A stretch of DNA of 64,000 nt from Terebella lapidaria (GCA_949152475.1 OX424555.1:70757499-70821498), one strand, 5' to 3'; numbered from the stretch's first letter, positions 1-11,387 are shown. The notes: a model not told the origin generated them from the letters alone. Numbers and translations are program-made.

Positions 1-826
1 TTCGAGTGTTTCTCGGTAGGTGCAGTGAGAGTCAGTAGGGGGTTTGTTGCAGAAAGCCAGAACAAAGACCCTGACATTGTTCAAACCGTTGTGATGGTTG
101 GAGGTGGCAAAGTGGGAGCCGAGTGGATTTTTAAGGTTCTGTTTGTGAATATCGCTGAAGTGCTCATATAGGCGTTTTTCAGTGGGGGTCTTGTTTGGCT
201 GACGTACATGCGTGCACGGAGAGAGCGTTGAATTGCATAGATGAGATTGTTACTAATGCAACTCACATTGTGGCGGGTTCTATATTTCCTGTGGGTGGTG
301 GGGTCAGTGATGGGTTGGTCTTTGATGTGTAGGGTGCAGTAGACACAGTTGGATTTGCTGCAATAAGACCTTTCCGGTTTGGCGGGATCTGGTGGTGCAG
401 GTAATGCAGCATGGACAAGGAGATCCCTGAAGTTTTTCGGACGTCTGTGACCAAAGATGATTTTGGAGTTGTGTAAGTTGCGGGTTGCTTTGTTGCGCAT
501 TAAAATGTCCCAGTTGTGTGCGATAATATGTTTGAAGAGTGGTGGGCCAGGATGGTAGGTAGTAGTAGCGTATATGGGGTTGTCATTGTCGTTGGGTTGG
601 GAGTCGGGGCGGGTTTGCATTTGAGGAGGTCCGATCCGGGGACACTGCTGACCCTAACGAGTGCATCCTCCAGGAGTTTGGCGGGGTAGCCTCTGTCCAG
701 GAAGTTTTGTGTGTCTTTTTGTGCATTAAGTTCGAAGAATGCAGGGGTGCTGCAAATTCTTCTGATGTGGAGAAATTGACTGTAAGTTAGACTGGACTTA
801 ACAGTGTGAGGGGTGAAAAGAGCCAA
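1..826 (-). pseudogene. Penelope-like RT thumb and GIY-YIG endonuclease (broken)
   Basis: The segment 826-500 encodes the RT thumb (SLTYSQFLHIRRICSTPAFF, then FLDRGYPAKLLEDAL). The segment 620-81, in a different frame, encodes HRRPKNFRDLLVHAAL, the Cys-rich linker CSKSNCVYC, and the GIY-YIG core as NLIYAIQ followed by MYVSQT and PLKNA. The last part, HHNGLNNVRVFVLAF, continues past base 1. The GIY-YIG nuclease of this family nicks the target to prime reverse transcription. Two positions usually Cys or similar in IYAIQC..C are Arg here, and the conserved Gly of YVGQT is Ser, so the nuclease is probably inactive even apart from the frame breaks. Confidence 0.82.
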
Positions 827-1530
827 AGTGGAGATACATATGTGTATCTGTGGGTTTGGTGTAAAGATTGGTTTGTAGGGTTCGGTTTTGACCTAAAGAT
901 GACCAGTGTGTCCAGGAAGCTGATTGATGTAGTGGACACTTTGTTGGTGAATTTCAGTGTGGGATGGCAAGTGTTGAGGTGTTCAATGAATAGGTTTAAT
1001 TCATTGGGACCATGTGGCCAAATAAGGAAGATGTCATCTATGAAATGTACCCACAGCAATGGTTGCAGTGGGAAGCAGTAAACATGCAGATCTTCGAATC
1101 TGTTCATGCTGATGATTGCATAGTTTGGTGCTTATCGGGTCCCCATGGATGTACCTCCTATTTGGAGGTAATGTGAGCCATTGAAAGTGGAGTTGTTCAT
1201 GGTGAGAACCATAGGTAGGAGACGTAATAGAGACGTGTCGGATGGGTTTTGACCCATGGGGCGGTGTTTAAGGAGTGCTTGCTGTACAGCTTTGATCCCT
1301 TTATCATTGGGGATGTTTGTGTAGAGAGAACACACGTCCAGTGTGACGCGAAGACAGTTGGGGGGTATATGGCCCAGCTGCTGAAGAATCTGAAGGATAT
1401 GTGTGGTGTCCTTCAAGTAGGATTTGCCTTTATGTGCAATATCTTCGAGGGAGTGACCCCCAAATTGGGAAATTCGTTCAGTTGCGCTGTTGTTGCTTGA
1501 AATAAAGGGGCGACCCAGTGGGGGATTTTC
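787..1530 (-). pseudogene. Penelope-like reverse transcriptase domain (broken)
   Basis: RT palm of a Penelope-like element, which copies RNA into DNA at a nicked target. One frame runs from about 1530 down to 787 with a single stop at 1132-1134. Before the stop are RPFISSNNSATERISQFGG, KDTTHIL, the motif-A-like VTLDVCSLYTNIP and GGTSMGT. After it, APNYAIISMN, then FIDDIFLIWPHG carrying the YxDD-equivalent acidic pair as IDD, then HPTLKFT and SISFLDT. The stop falls exactly where family members read MGTPMAPNYA, so it is a point lesion rather than an exon end. The frame is lost after 787, and the following RT/thumb sequence (HTVKSSLTYSQFLHIRRIC) continues in another frame at 500-826. Very confident of family, none of activity. 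Confidence 0.87.
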
Positions 1531-1619
1531 CCTTTATCAATCTTGGTGGTGGTTATGATGGTGGGTATGTTGCTGTGGTTGTTCAGCAGCAGGGAACTGT
1601 TCGATGGAACACGGACATT

Positions 1620-1845
1620 TAAGTTCGAAAATGCATTGTTGATATTGTCTGAACTAACACTGTCATGTGCTTCTGGTATTGGTAAATAGAAGAGTCACAT
1701 GACACAAGGGATTCCGCGCTCTGATTGGGAGTGAGGAACGCGTCATCAGGTGGGCGTTGGCAGTCACGTGATGAGAATGGGCTATTCGCGTTCGCGTTTT
1801 CAGCTGGGGAACACAAGATGGCTGTGCCATCAATTCAGATATTTT
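1620..1845. other. Unassigned spacer upstream of the Penelope-like remnant
   Basis: Contains a modestly GC-rich stretch with repeated CACGTGA/TCACATGA words. It may be the 5' part of the Penelope-like element, but I cannot show this. No gene, promoter motif or RNA recognised. Confidence 0.3.
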
Positions 1846-2655
1846 GAGCTCCTCATAGGTTATTGTACTTTTACAATAAATAGATCTGTATTTATTTATT
1901 CAGTACAATAAATACATACGTATTTAGTTTGGTTCTCCTAGTCACCCTGTTGATGTTATGATGGCAGCAATCGGTTGAGTTCATTGCTGACAAAAGTGTC
2001 TCGAAATGATCCATATTCCGCATTTCCAGTATTCAGTTCAACACAGGAAATGTTTCCGAAGACACTGAAGAGAATCCTCGTTGTCAATTCGATATCACAA
2101 CATGATCAATATTTTTCTGCGTGTACTTATGAGAACTATAACACCAACCAAAAACGAGTGGACTCAATCACCAATCGATATGTTCTATAGGATCATTGGA
2201 AGACACAGATTTCTGTGGGTTAAAGCGGTAGAGGCTGCTGCAGATGACCAGTGTTTCAGCCTTAATGAACAATTTTTAGTGTTCTAGTTTGTTAACTACC
2301 TTCAGAACCAAGCCATACCGATTTCGCTAGACAAGCATTTTAATTGCATTCCAAGCATTTTAGTAGCATTGCACAGTCGATGGTGTTCCACGTGATTGAT
2401 GGTGATAGGTTCTGAATAGGAGCTTCACCACTAACTTCAGCACCGTTACATTACATTGGCTTGAACACTGCCACTGTTTCTTCTGGATAGTATTAACGTT
2501 GCGAATGCATTTAGGCCACTGTTATGTTATTAACAATGTCATATGCAGTATTATATGTTGATTTATGACACTGTTGTATGTTATTATGTAGCGTTAACGT
2601 TGCATATGAATGACATTGGTATGATTTGGTGTACCAAATTACATCATTGTACTGT
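1846..2655 (+). repeat. R4 dispersed repeat, copy 1
   Basis: Direct counterpart of 4381-5120. Shared landmarks in the same order: CCTCATA-GGTTATTGTA, CTAGTCACCCTGTT, GATCC-TATTCCG, GACAAGCATTTTAATTGCAT, GGTGTTCCACGTGATTGAT and CCGTTACATTACATTG. It ends in a TATGACA / ATTATGTA-GTTAACGT tract that is itself internally repeated in both copies. No coding capacity seen. Family unknown. Confidence 0.72.
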
Positions 2656-2764
2656 GTACTTTTGCATCATCGTACTGTGCAGTAGTGCGGAGGTCATTAT
2701 TAATCCCCTTACCCAAGCGCCGTATCCGATTTATTGCATTTTCTTGCATCAGATCATTACTAAA

Positions 2765-3330
2765 GCAGCTGCCTTCGAAACCAGACATAATTTTTCGAAT
2801 ACTATATGTCATACTGAACATGTTAAACTAACTGAATGAAACATACTCACATCAATTGTAATGGAAATAACCAGTCCTCAGGGAAATTTTGCTCATTTGA
2901 ACAGGCTGTTCTAGCGTAAATACAGTAACTGTATCCATCACACGCAGATGTAAACAAAGCATATAAATGCGATATAGACTGACAATTCCACGCACATCAT
3001 GATATATCACTGATTATTTTCTCATAACTACACTATATATGCACAAAAGAACTGGAAATGTACTCGATGTGGACTTTTAAGCACGATTTGAGCATTTGTT
3101 TACATTCGGGTTTGATGGATACACTTCATTTGTTTATTTACAAAACCAGTACGAAATGGGCACTAAAACGGATGAAAAGACAACTCGGACGGACTGTAAT
3201 CGTCAAAATCATTGAGCACACCTTTTGTTATATTGCATTAGATGTGTTTAACACAAAAATGGTTTTGAAAAAATATTGCATACATTCGAAGGCAGCAGCT
3301 TTAAGATCAACAATGAACGTGCGATAACCT
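2765..3330 (+). repeat. R5 dispersed repeat, uninterrupted copy
   Basis: Reverse complement of two separated blocks at 22985-23271 and 26483-26775. Here the two halves are contiguous, joined near 3045-3050, where the other copy has a 3.2 kb insert. Landmarks include GAGAAAATAATCAG (read on the minus strand), the TGTTTACATTCGGG word, and CATTCGAAGGCAGCAGCT near the end. It therefore serves as an empty-site control for element R2. No protein recognised. Confidence 0.78.
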
Positions 3331-4380
3331 GCTTGGAGTATTATTGAATGTAGGGCCTCGAGACAACCGAAGGCAAATGCATTGAAGCCATATCCTTTTA
3401 CGTTATCTGGCAATTTCGAGATAACTAACGTTTTGTTTTGCAATTTCAGTAGGTATAACATTAGTGCGCAAAAAAAACGAACATTATGATACGTCAAGCA
3501 ATGTAATAAGCATTGGAGACCTACCGGTAGGACCTGTCCAGCAACTGCAAGCAATCATAAACCTTGAAGCACGTATAAACCTTTTCACACCCCAACGAGC
3601 GAAACTCATCCTGTCCTGGTGACATTCTCACGACACAATAGGGAATATATACATAGGGCTTAAAGGACATATATAGTCCATATTTTGAGAAGCTCCAAAA
3701 AGGCACATATTGTGTAGCAATAACAGGTTTTGTGCACTATTTGTGTAATTATCATACAATATATCTGTTTCTGCATGGCGATCACAGTATATTCATTTTA
3801 GCAATCGTCAATAGCCATGGACAGATTTAGAACTATTTGTCGACACGAGGACAAAACCAGCTCGAAAGTCGATACCAATTGCCCTTTATCCTTCATATTT
3901 CAGTATTAGTCCTGTGAGTCACGACATGAATGGGACGTACTTAATAAATTTTGTATGTGGAGGTAACACATCGTACCGTGCAGGGCCATCTACACTGCAT
4001 GACAGGGCTGGTCAAAAAATTCCTCTTTTATCAAGTATTGTTTTCATTTTATATTGTAGTTTCGAGAAAATGTACTTTGTGGAACGATAGTTCGAATGCT
4101 TTGTGCTGGGTAATTGTTTACATTGTCGTATATGTAGTCCATGAGGTGCACCATACAAACGACTGCTATATTGGGAACAATCCTCCTCCACACGTTCGGT
4201 CAGATTTTGCTCTTATTCCAGAAATGTTTTAGTTTCCATTTTCCGTTTTCCATTTCAACCGTGCACTATTGTTGCGTTGGTGGAAAGAGGTCAATGTATA
4301 CATCTATATACAAAATGCGTTGCTTAGCAATGAATATCAAACATAATTTCGATGGCGAATAAGCAAAATTCAGATAATTT
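3330..4380. other. Unassigned A+T-rich DNA
   Basis: No coding, RNA or repeat signature recognised. Short open frames on both strands lack any family motif and look like chance. Confidence 0.4.
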
Positions 4381-5120
4381 GAGTTACCTCATATAGGTTA
4401 TTGTAATTCCTATATCAGAGGTTTTAGAGACATATGTATTTAGCTTAATTTCTCTAGTCACCCTGTTCATGTTATGGTGACAACAGTGGGCTGAGTGACC
4501 ATAGTGTCCCAAAAAGATCCGTATTCCGAATTTTCAGCATGCCGCAAATATTTTTGGACTTCCCGGTGGCTTCACGGTTGATCCCGGTTTGTCACGGTTC
4601 TACCACGGTATCACTATGGCAAAGCCAGCGGCACTACGGAAACGCCACGGTTAGCCCCGGATCAGACCATTTTCCTGTCGTCGCACTGCCGGGCGTCACC
4701 GGGGTCCCAGTGAGACTGGTACTTAAGTGATTAATTTTTGGTGCTCCGGCTAAACGACTACTACCTTCAAAACCCAGCCATATCCATTTTGCGAGACAAG
4801 CATTTTAATTGCATTACAAGCATTTTAATTACATTGTACAGTCGAGGGTGTTCCACGTGATTGATGCTGTCAGCTTCTGAATAGAAGCTTCGCCACTAAA
4901 ATCACAACCGTTACATTACATTGTCGCGAACACTGTCACACGGTAACTAGTTTTCCTGAATAGTAGGCACATTAAACACGAATTTATAAAATGATATGCA
5001 ATTAACTGTGTCATATGTTAATGTATGACATTGATATGCTGTTATGTGGCATTAACGTAGCACATGTCAATTTATGACACTTATGCTATTATGTACCGCT
5101 TGTATCAATGCACTTTGCAG
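4381..5120 (+). repeat. R4 dispersed repeat, copy 2, with a GC-rich internal patch
   Basis: Same landmarks and orientation as 1846-2655. Between about 4550 and 4735 the sequence differs from copy 1: it is much richer in G+C and contains several CACGG/CCGG words (for example CACGGTT, CCCGGTT). Copy 1 has ordinary A+T-rich sequence in that interval, so this looks like an insertion or replacement. Confidence 0.7.
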
Positions 5121-6020
5121 TAGTTGGTGCATGATGTAATCTACTGTAACTGTCAATCAGTGATGTTTTGTGAGAAGCTTGCTAAATCGTAAGAGCTGCT
5201 ACAACTGGTAGCAGTGAGCAGTGTTCTTGACACGCAATACCGATGGAAGTCCGAATTCTGATGTTTAAAAGACAAGTATGATACCAAATACAAAACAATC
5301 CGCAAGACTAAACTCAAAATCCATGGACAAAATTTACACAATCGGTATGTTAAGGTTGGACAAAAATTCTAAATTGGTGGATTAAATCTGTAATTGAACA
5401 CATTCAAGCTATGACTATCAACCATGGAAGAAGTCATTATTTCGTGACATACGTGATCCTATATTAATGAACCACTGTGAGGTCTTGAGGTAGAGCAGCA
5501 GTTGTCGAAAAGCATCATAGCCAATAATTCGAACGAATGAAACAAATCTTTGTTGGAATGAAAGATTCTTCGTGCGAATGAAAAATGAAATATAGTTTTG
5601 CCCCAGGTGTTGCTCCGTATTATTGCTCTGCCTGGATGTATAGCAATCCGTGCCGCACTTTCAACATAGTGCGCGCAAAGAACTTTTTCGTACGAAGATT
5701 CTACGGAGATTTTTTTCCGTCATAACAAACAAAATACTGTGGGCACAAAAAAATCTTCGTACGAACGAAAAATAATATCGTGGGAATGAAAAAAATCTTC
5801 AGGAGAACGATAAAAAAATCTGTGGGAAAAAATCTGTGGGAAAAATCTGTGGGAAAAAAATAAATGTATATTTTTCACACAGGTGGCGTTTCAGGGGCTG
5901 CGTAGTTGAACGTTAGCAAACGCTACGTTCGTTTGTGTGGATAAAATGACACCGACGGGTCGCATGTTTGTGAACACAAACGCTGTTAAGAAAAGAATCT
6001 TTATTATACACAGTAACGGG
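5120..6020. other. Unassigned DNA with a TTCGTACGAA-type cluster at 5520-5875
   Basis: Between 5520 and 5875 words of the type AATCTTCGTACGAA and CGAATGAAAAAT recur in both orientations. They are followed by a short tandem of AAAATCTGTGGGA near 5815-5855. No gene recognised in the rest. Confidence 0.5.
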
Positions 6021-6825
6021 GAGATCCCGGTACGAGGATGGTATGAACACGGCGACAATCCGTTGGACTAACTTTGTCACGTTCTTACGTAAAAGTTCCC
6101 AAATTTTTATGAGACGTTAATTATAGACTGGTTTTCCATAGACGACTTAAATAACCTGCATACCCTTGAAAATATTTCACAAAGCCTATGGAATAATAAG
6201 TTAATTACTTACAAAAACAATGTTTTATTTTTTAAGAGGTGGGTTTATCGTGGAATCTTATATGTTAGTGATATAATAAACAATTAGCACATACTATCAC
6301 ATGATAACATAGCGAGCAAAGTGGATGATAATGGTTTAACAGTTATGGAATATAGTGAAGTTATGAATGCAATGAACACTGTAAGCAAACAACAAGTTTA
6401 CTCTGATAAAGACGAGGAAATTTATCTAAACAATACTGCAATATCGAAAACAACATCTAAAACAATTCGAATGTTTTTGGTAAAAAACAACAACAAAGAT
6501 ATATCAGTTATCAACTACTGGAATTCCAGATATAATAAATTTGTCTTGACAGAGAACACTTGGTGTCTGCCGTTTATCATGTTTATTGTCACGAAGGACA
6601 CGGCTTTAAGTACAATGTAATGGCGAATTTTATGTAATATATACCCAACTCGCAAAAGATTATACAAAATGAAATTGGTTGAGATTGAATATTGTAATAG
6701 CTGTCACGATTCAGAAACTATTGAATATTTTTCCGCCATCTGTCCACAAATACAAATCACATGGACTCAAGTAGAACGAGATATAACAAATATCATTGAG
6801 AAAACCAATGTACCCGAGTGAAAAA
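6020..6825 (+). pseudogene. L1/Tx1-like LINE ORF2 C-terminal remnant
   Basis: One frame from about 6093 to the stop at 6819-6821 reads as the region after the RT core of L1/Tx1-type LINEs. In order: PNFYETLIIDWF, ISQSLWNNKLI, FFKRWVYRGILYVSDI, the TSKTIRMFLV region, then WRILCNIYPTRKRLYKMKL and a C-terminal Cys/His cluster YCNSCHDSETIEYF...ICPQIQITWTQVE. Known of the family: this CxxC...H...C cluster ends ORF2. Two stops, TAG at 6285-6287 and TAA at 6618-6620, interrupt the frame, and upstream sequence is frameshifted, so it is inactive. The catalytic RT part is not present. Clade assignment is by motif spacing only; the LINE identity is fairly firm. Confidence 0.72.
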
Positions 6826-6887
6826 GAAAAAAACACTTGGCGTTGACGTTGAAAACTTACAGGGTGAAGTATGGAAACAAGTAAACT

Positions 6888-7260
6888 ATGTAAGTATCAA
6901 TCTATTACCACCAATACAGTCAGATTTTGATGATGCCAATAACAAACGTAAAATACAACATTTTGCAATAAAACAAAGCCCGACCAAATACTTCATCCAA
7001 AGACACACTGGCGTCATCAGGGCCAGAGAGTGTGGTAAATGTAGTTGTTTCTACTGTACACCTGATGGAATTAGTATACAACTGCCCAACAACCTGTGAA
7101 AATAATTTAGAAATCCAGAACAAACGCCATGGAATAGATATATGACCATGATGACAAGTACATAAATACACAATCACAAGCCAGAAGGCTACTGAGTTGA
7201 TGGTATCCTCGGAGACAGATTTAACGTCCGCAGACAGTGACACCGACTCAGTGGTATGAA
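6888..7260 (-). repeat. R1 repeat, longest copy
   Basis: On the plus strand it starts with ATGTAAGTATCAATCTATTA, the fixed end shared by all well-preserved R1 copies. It continues through TGATGATGCCAATAAC, ACACTGGCGTCATCAGGG, TTGTTTCTACTGTACACCTG and TTAACGTCCGC to GACTCAGTGGTATGA. Orientation is given as minus because truncation is at the plus-strand 3' side, as expected for a 5'-truncated retroposed copy read on the minus strand. It abuts the LINE remnant ending at 6825. On the minus strand a frame of about 107 codons runs through it. Confidence 0.8.
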
Positions 7261-7435
7261 TGAGTCTTATATCTTATATCAATTGCAAAGAAATGTATGA
7301 TTAGAAGTAGGGTTGACGACTCTAAAGATTTATTTACACGATATGAGTTAGAAAAGAAGTTTCCTAAAATGTCGTCGCTGTGTGGTTCAACTGGTGCAGT
7401 GTATTAGTTTTTATAGATATTACTCACACAAGTTA
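7260..7435. other. Short unassigned spacer
   Basis: Nothing recognised. Confidence 0.3.
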
Positions 7436-7905
7436 AATGTATGTACATATATTGAAGCTAGCGCGATATAAGTGTAGCCTATGGTTCTTGTGTTTTGTTC
7501 TTTACTATTCTTCTTTTGTTTTCCATACTTTAGAGAGTTTGTAATTAAAGACGGTAATGACGGATAGCACTACAAATGTATAACTGAAAGCATATATACT
7601 TTTTACACATCAGTGTAATTAAGAGTACTATTTTGATATATCTCATAACTAAAATATCATTAATCAAGGTAATTGCATGTACATGTGCCGAGGTATAGAG
7701 ATTAATATGATATAAGTATAGCAAAAGTTTCTTATGCTTTTGTTTCTTTTCCTGTTTTCTTTTTTTGTTGTTTCTTACATGGAGTTTGTATTATTAAAAA
7801 CGGTAACAGCGGAGAATACTATAGAATGTATACTTATTAAGAATGTATACGTATTTACACATCAATGTAACTGAAGTGTAGTATATCGATAAGTGAAATG
7901 TTTTC
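7436..7905 (+). repeat. Two-copy tandem repeat, period about 235 bp
   Basis: Copy 1 starts near 7436 and copy 2 near 7671. Paired landmarks: ATGTACAT, GATATAAGTA/GATATAAGTG, GGAGTTTGTA/GAGAGTTTGTA, ACGGTAA, and TTTACACATCA-TGTAA. Divergence by eye is substantial, so the duplication is old. No coding signal. Confidence 0.72.
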
Positions 7906-8207
7906 AGATGATGCATGCTGCTTGTAAGATACAGAATTTTGTGATTTTATGTTTACATTGATATGGTGTTTGCTGGTGAATATATGTATTGCATATGATG
8001 TATATTGCATGATTACATGTTAGATGTAAGTAGAATATTGTAAGTAGGGGAAAAAAATTGTCGCATACCGAAAAAAAAAAGTTCCTACCGCCCCACAAAC
8101 GTGTCAATTACGGTTCCTTACACTATGATACTGGTACATACATTTTGATTTCAATCATGTTCTCAATACTCCCCATCTAACATTGCTACATCTAACATAT
8201 TAGTCAT

Positions 8208-8242
8208 GTCCCCCACCCACCCACCCCTCCCCCACCCCCTCC
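8208..8242 (+). repeat. C-rich low-complexity tract
   Basis: A run of CCCCCACCCACC-type sequence. Simple repeat only. Confidence 0.9.
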
Positions 8243-8626
8243 GGGATGCATGTTCTGGAAATAATGGCATTTTACAAGAAACATTTATGAATAAATATAT
8301 AAATCATGTATAAACTCACGGGTATTTTCCGCAGTGTTTGAATCGGTTCAAAACCTTTTTCCAGCTGGCGTTTTTCCCACTGAAGGGAACACTGTACACT
8401 TTTCGAAAAAACTGCTGTATTTTGCCATCTATTTTTTTCAAAATTGCCATGCGATATCATCGCCATCGCTATAGCCCTGGCGCTACCCGTGTCTCGAGAC
8501 TCATTGAACAGCTTGCCTTCGCCTTCTGATTTCGCAACTCCTCGTATGTTTCAGAGTTTTGCAATGTAACGTATTTTTTATAGAGGACGAATTAACACAG
8601 TACATGAGCTTTCCACAGCCAAATTA

Positions 8627-8912
8627 GGCCCAAGTATCATACACTGCGCCTTAATACTACTCGTCCACTAAATGCATGCCATTTAATCCGTCTGTCACCT
8701 TTTAATCCTAATTGAATATAGAAGAAGGCGCAGTGTATGACACTTGGGCCCGAATGATATCTTGTGTTCAATTGAATTGTCTCACTCAGTATTAGCTATT
8801 ATTGTTCTTGGAGGATATTCCTTGATCTAAATTTCATGAATATTACAATGTGCCAGACGGATTAAATGCCATTCATTCAATGGACGAGTAGCATTAGCGG
8901 GTAAAGTGCGCT
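8627..8912. repeat. Fold-back cluster with two pairs of inverted arms
   Basis: Arm pair 1: 8627-8650 and 8727-8750, 24 bp with one mismatch (GGCCCAAGTATCATACACTG type). Arm pair 2: 8651-8692 and about 8851-8895, sharing CGTCCA, ATTTAATCCGTCTG on opposite strands. A third, simpler copy of the same words (CAGACGGATTAAAT ... GAGTAGTATTAA ... CTTGGGCC) lies at about 46412-46500, so this is a dispersed element rearranged into a palindrome here. Confidence 0.78.
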
Positions 8913-8949
8913 ACGTAAATGTGTATATGCACATGTGGATGGACGTTAG

Positions 8950-9120
8950 TGCTTTTGTTTCGTTTTTGTTGTGACTTGTGAGACCAGTTTCCTGAAACTT
9001 TGAGGCCCATCGATACCAGCCACAGCAGCTTCACAAGTAGCTCATGTCTTTGTCACTTCACCGGGCAGCTTCTCACGTAGCGCATGTATTTGTTACTTCA
9101 CCGGGAAATGAGCACATACC
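8950..9120 (+). repeat. Dispersed repeat with 40-bp internal duplication, copy 1
   Basis: Shares ACTTTGAGGCCCATCGATA and a following CATGTATTTGTCACTT segment with 10270-10395. Inside, a unit starting CAGCTTC.CA.GTAG is duplicated at about 9027 and 9067. Confidence 0.7.
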
Positions 9121-10270
9121 TAAGCCTATATGTACTCTCACGGAAATATACCAGACCATATTGCACACTTTCGAACTCACTTTGTTAATGATGATACCGA
9201 TCTGTTCATAACCGTACTACAATGCAGCAACCTGTATGTGGACAAATCGGTTTGCATTGCAGGTCTTGTATCATCCGAGTGACAAAGCTTCAAAGAATTT
9301 TGAGTACAAACGAGTTTGAAACACCAATAGGCTACTGTAAAATACAAACGCACATACTTTTTAGACACAACAAAACAGTATTATTGAAGTGCAGTCCACC
9401 CTTGTAAACTGTTTCAAAATTCACCAAATATTTGCCATTCACAGTTCACATATATACACGTCATACATAAAACATCCATTGTACCTGTTAATCCCTGTTA
9501 TGGGACTGATTATATCTAGTTCTGTTGTGCCATGCTTCAGCACAATTTGGACTGTTGATCTGCTTCCTCTGTAGAGTGGTAACTAATCCTTCCTTCGATA
9601 TGGCGCATTCTGATAATCAGTAAATAGCATATTCCCATAAACACTTACATAAATCTGCTTCCTATCTTATTGTTGACGACCGGTAGAAGCGAGGAAACAC
9701 ATACAGTTAATGGTCCCGGATAAATAAGAATGAACAAGCTCATGTGGGGAAACGTTGGGAGACCAATTGCACGAATCATCCTTCCCTGAAATGCTGATAT
9801 TTTTGGTGATAATAGGAACCACAAGAATTTGCAAATGGTGTATGTGCGAGTTGTGAATGAGATCAGCTAATATCGTGCTTGTTAGGTTCCGGTATTCACA
9901 CGCCATAGTTTTATGCAATATGGAAAAGTAGAAGTCAGAGCATAAATATTGAAGATATTCTAAAGGCTTCGATAAGTTACTTCATTCCACTTTGTTGCTC
10001 CCAAATATTGTTTTTATCAATAACTGAAATTGAGGCCATGTGCTAGAAGTATTGAATACGTGAATAAGATAGTACAGTAATGCCAATACATTTATAATCA
10101 TGTCTCGTGTAGCAGAATTCGGAGAATATACATGCGAAATACACACATCTTCTGAATGTGAGAACTTGTATGATTCATTCTGTAACTATTTCAGGCACAT
10201 ATTTCTCTGTCATTAAACATTCCATTCAAACTAATGTTTTGTCAGTATATGTTCACACAACACATATCGA
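9120..10270. other. Unassigned DNA
   Basis: No gene, repeat or RNA signal recognised on either strand. Confidence 0.4.
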
Positions 10271-10395
10271 ACGACGTTGTTTTGGTGTTGTTGTTTTGAT
10301 ACCAGTTTCCGAGACTTTGAGGCCCATCGATAATTGCCACAGCATCCGTGTGAGTGGCTCATGTATTTGTCACTTTCCCAGGAAATGAACACATC
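10270..10395 (+). repeat. Dispersed repeat, copy 2 of the 8950 type
   Basis: Same ACTTTGAGGCCCATCGATA core and downstream GTCACTTTCCCAGGAAATGA, with a single rather than duplicated internal unit. Confidence 0.68.
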
Positions 10396-11387
10396 CCACA
10401 GGCACGGAAGTAGACTAGACCATTATTGACGTCATTACATTCTAAACTTCACTGCCACGACTATGACAATAGTACACTACTGATTTTACAGCGGGAGTGT
10501 TTTCGTTTCAGGAAGATAAAAATGGTAATTATCACACAAATACAAATCATATATATACAGGCACAATCAAAATTTAATCATACGAAATCATGGGGATTCA
10601 GTTGTTACACAAAAATATACTACAAAATATAATATTCTCTCTCACTACAATGATGCCAGACTACTTTTTGTCCTTGATTACATTCCTGGGTGTTTTACTT
10701 CCGTCATCAATCAATCAATTAATCAATCACTATTGCCTGGTGCCAACACCATCATAATTGGTTTACAATTGGTTTCAGGGTCATCGGGCAAACTAGTATT
10801 TCTCGTGTTAACTTCCTGCACGTGCACGTCCTAAAACACATTTGCATCAAACCATATTTTATATATTCTAATGCATATCTAAAGTATATCCATAGTTGTA
10901 CGTGTATATTGAAATTTTCTAAACCATGTCAATCACATTGCTACAGGATTGAGTGTGATCCATGCTATAATCTGATTTTTAACTCGTTTACACCGTTTTA
11001 GCTGATATTTTTTTCATGCTAAATGGTATCGTATTGGCATACTTCATCTGGGAGTCAAACAGCAATTTCTTACGGATTTCCAGATTTCTATAGTGAAAAT
11101 GTGAAGAGTTGGCAATCTATCCAATGTTAAATTTCAGCTCAATCATTGAATTTCTGAGTTCGCACATGATTTTCTGAATTGTGTAACTTTTGTAGCGGCG
11201 TATCTTTTGAAATCAACATGTTTGTGTAAAATACACTCCAGTGTGTCTGTTGGTACAAAATTACGAAATACTTCCAAAGCTGGTGGGTGTAAACATGACC
11301 AAGTCTCCGAATATGCTCAGTTTCTCGAGATCCCGTTCTGGGCTGGAGTTTAACAGTGGGGTAGATTGTTAACTTTTTTCAATTTTT
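10395..11387. other. Unassigned DNA with a short ATCA microsatellite at about 10707-10730
   Basis: The microsatellite reads ATCAATCAATCAATTAATCA. Otherwise nothing recognised. Confidence 0.45.

Larger units (their letters stand above)
1..1620 (-). mobile_element. Penelope-like retroelement, GIY-YIG type, broken and cut by the window edge
   Basis: Read on the minus strand, this block encodes in order the reverse transcriptase (RT) and the GIY-YIG endonuclease of a Penelope-like element. Seen: an RPFISSNNSATE-type stretch, LDVCSLYTNIP, GTSMGT, FIDDIFLIWPHG, SISFLDT, then HRRPKNFRDLLV and a Cys cluster CSKSNCVYC followed by NLIYAIQ...MYVSQT. This order is that of the family. The frame is broken by an in-frame stop at 1132-1134 and by frame changes near 820 and 620, so it is dead. 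The N-terminal part before the RT is not recognisable beyond about 1.6 kb, and the C-terminus runs off base 1. No terminal repeat could be seen. Confidence 0.88.
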
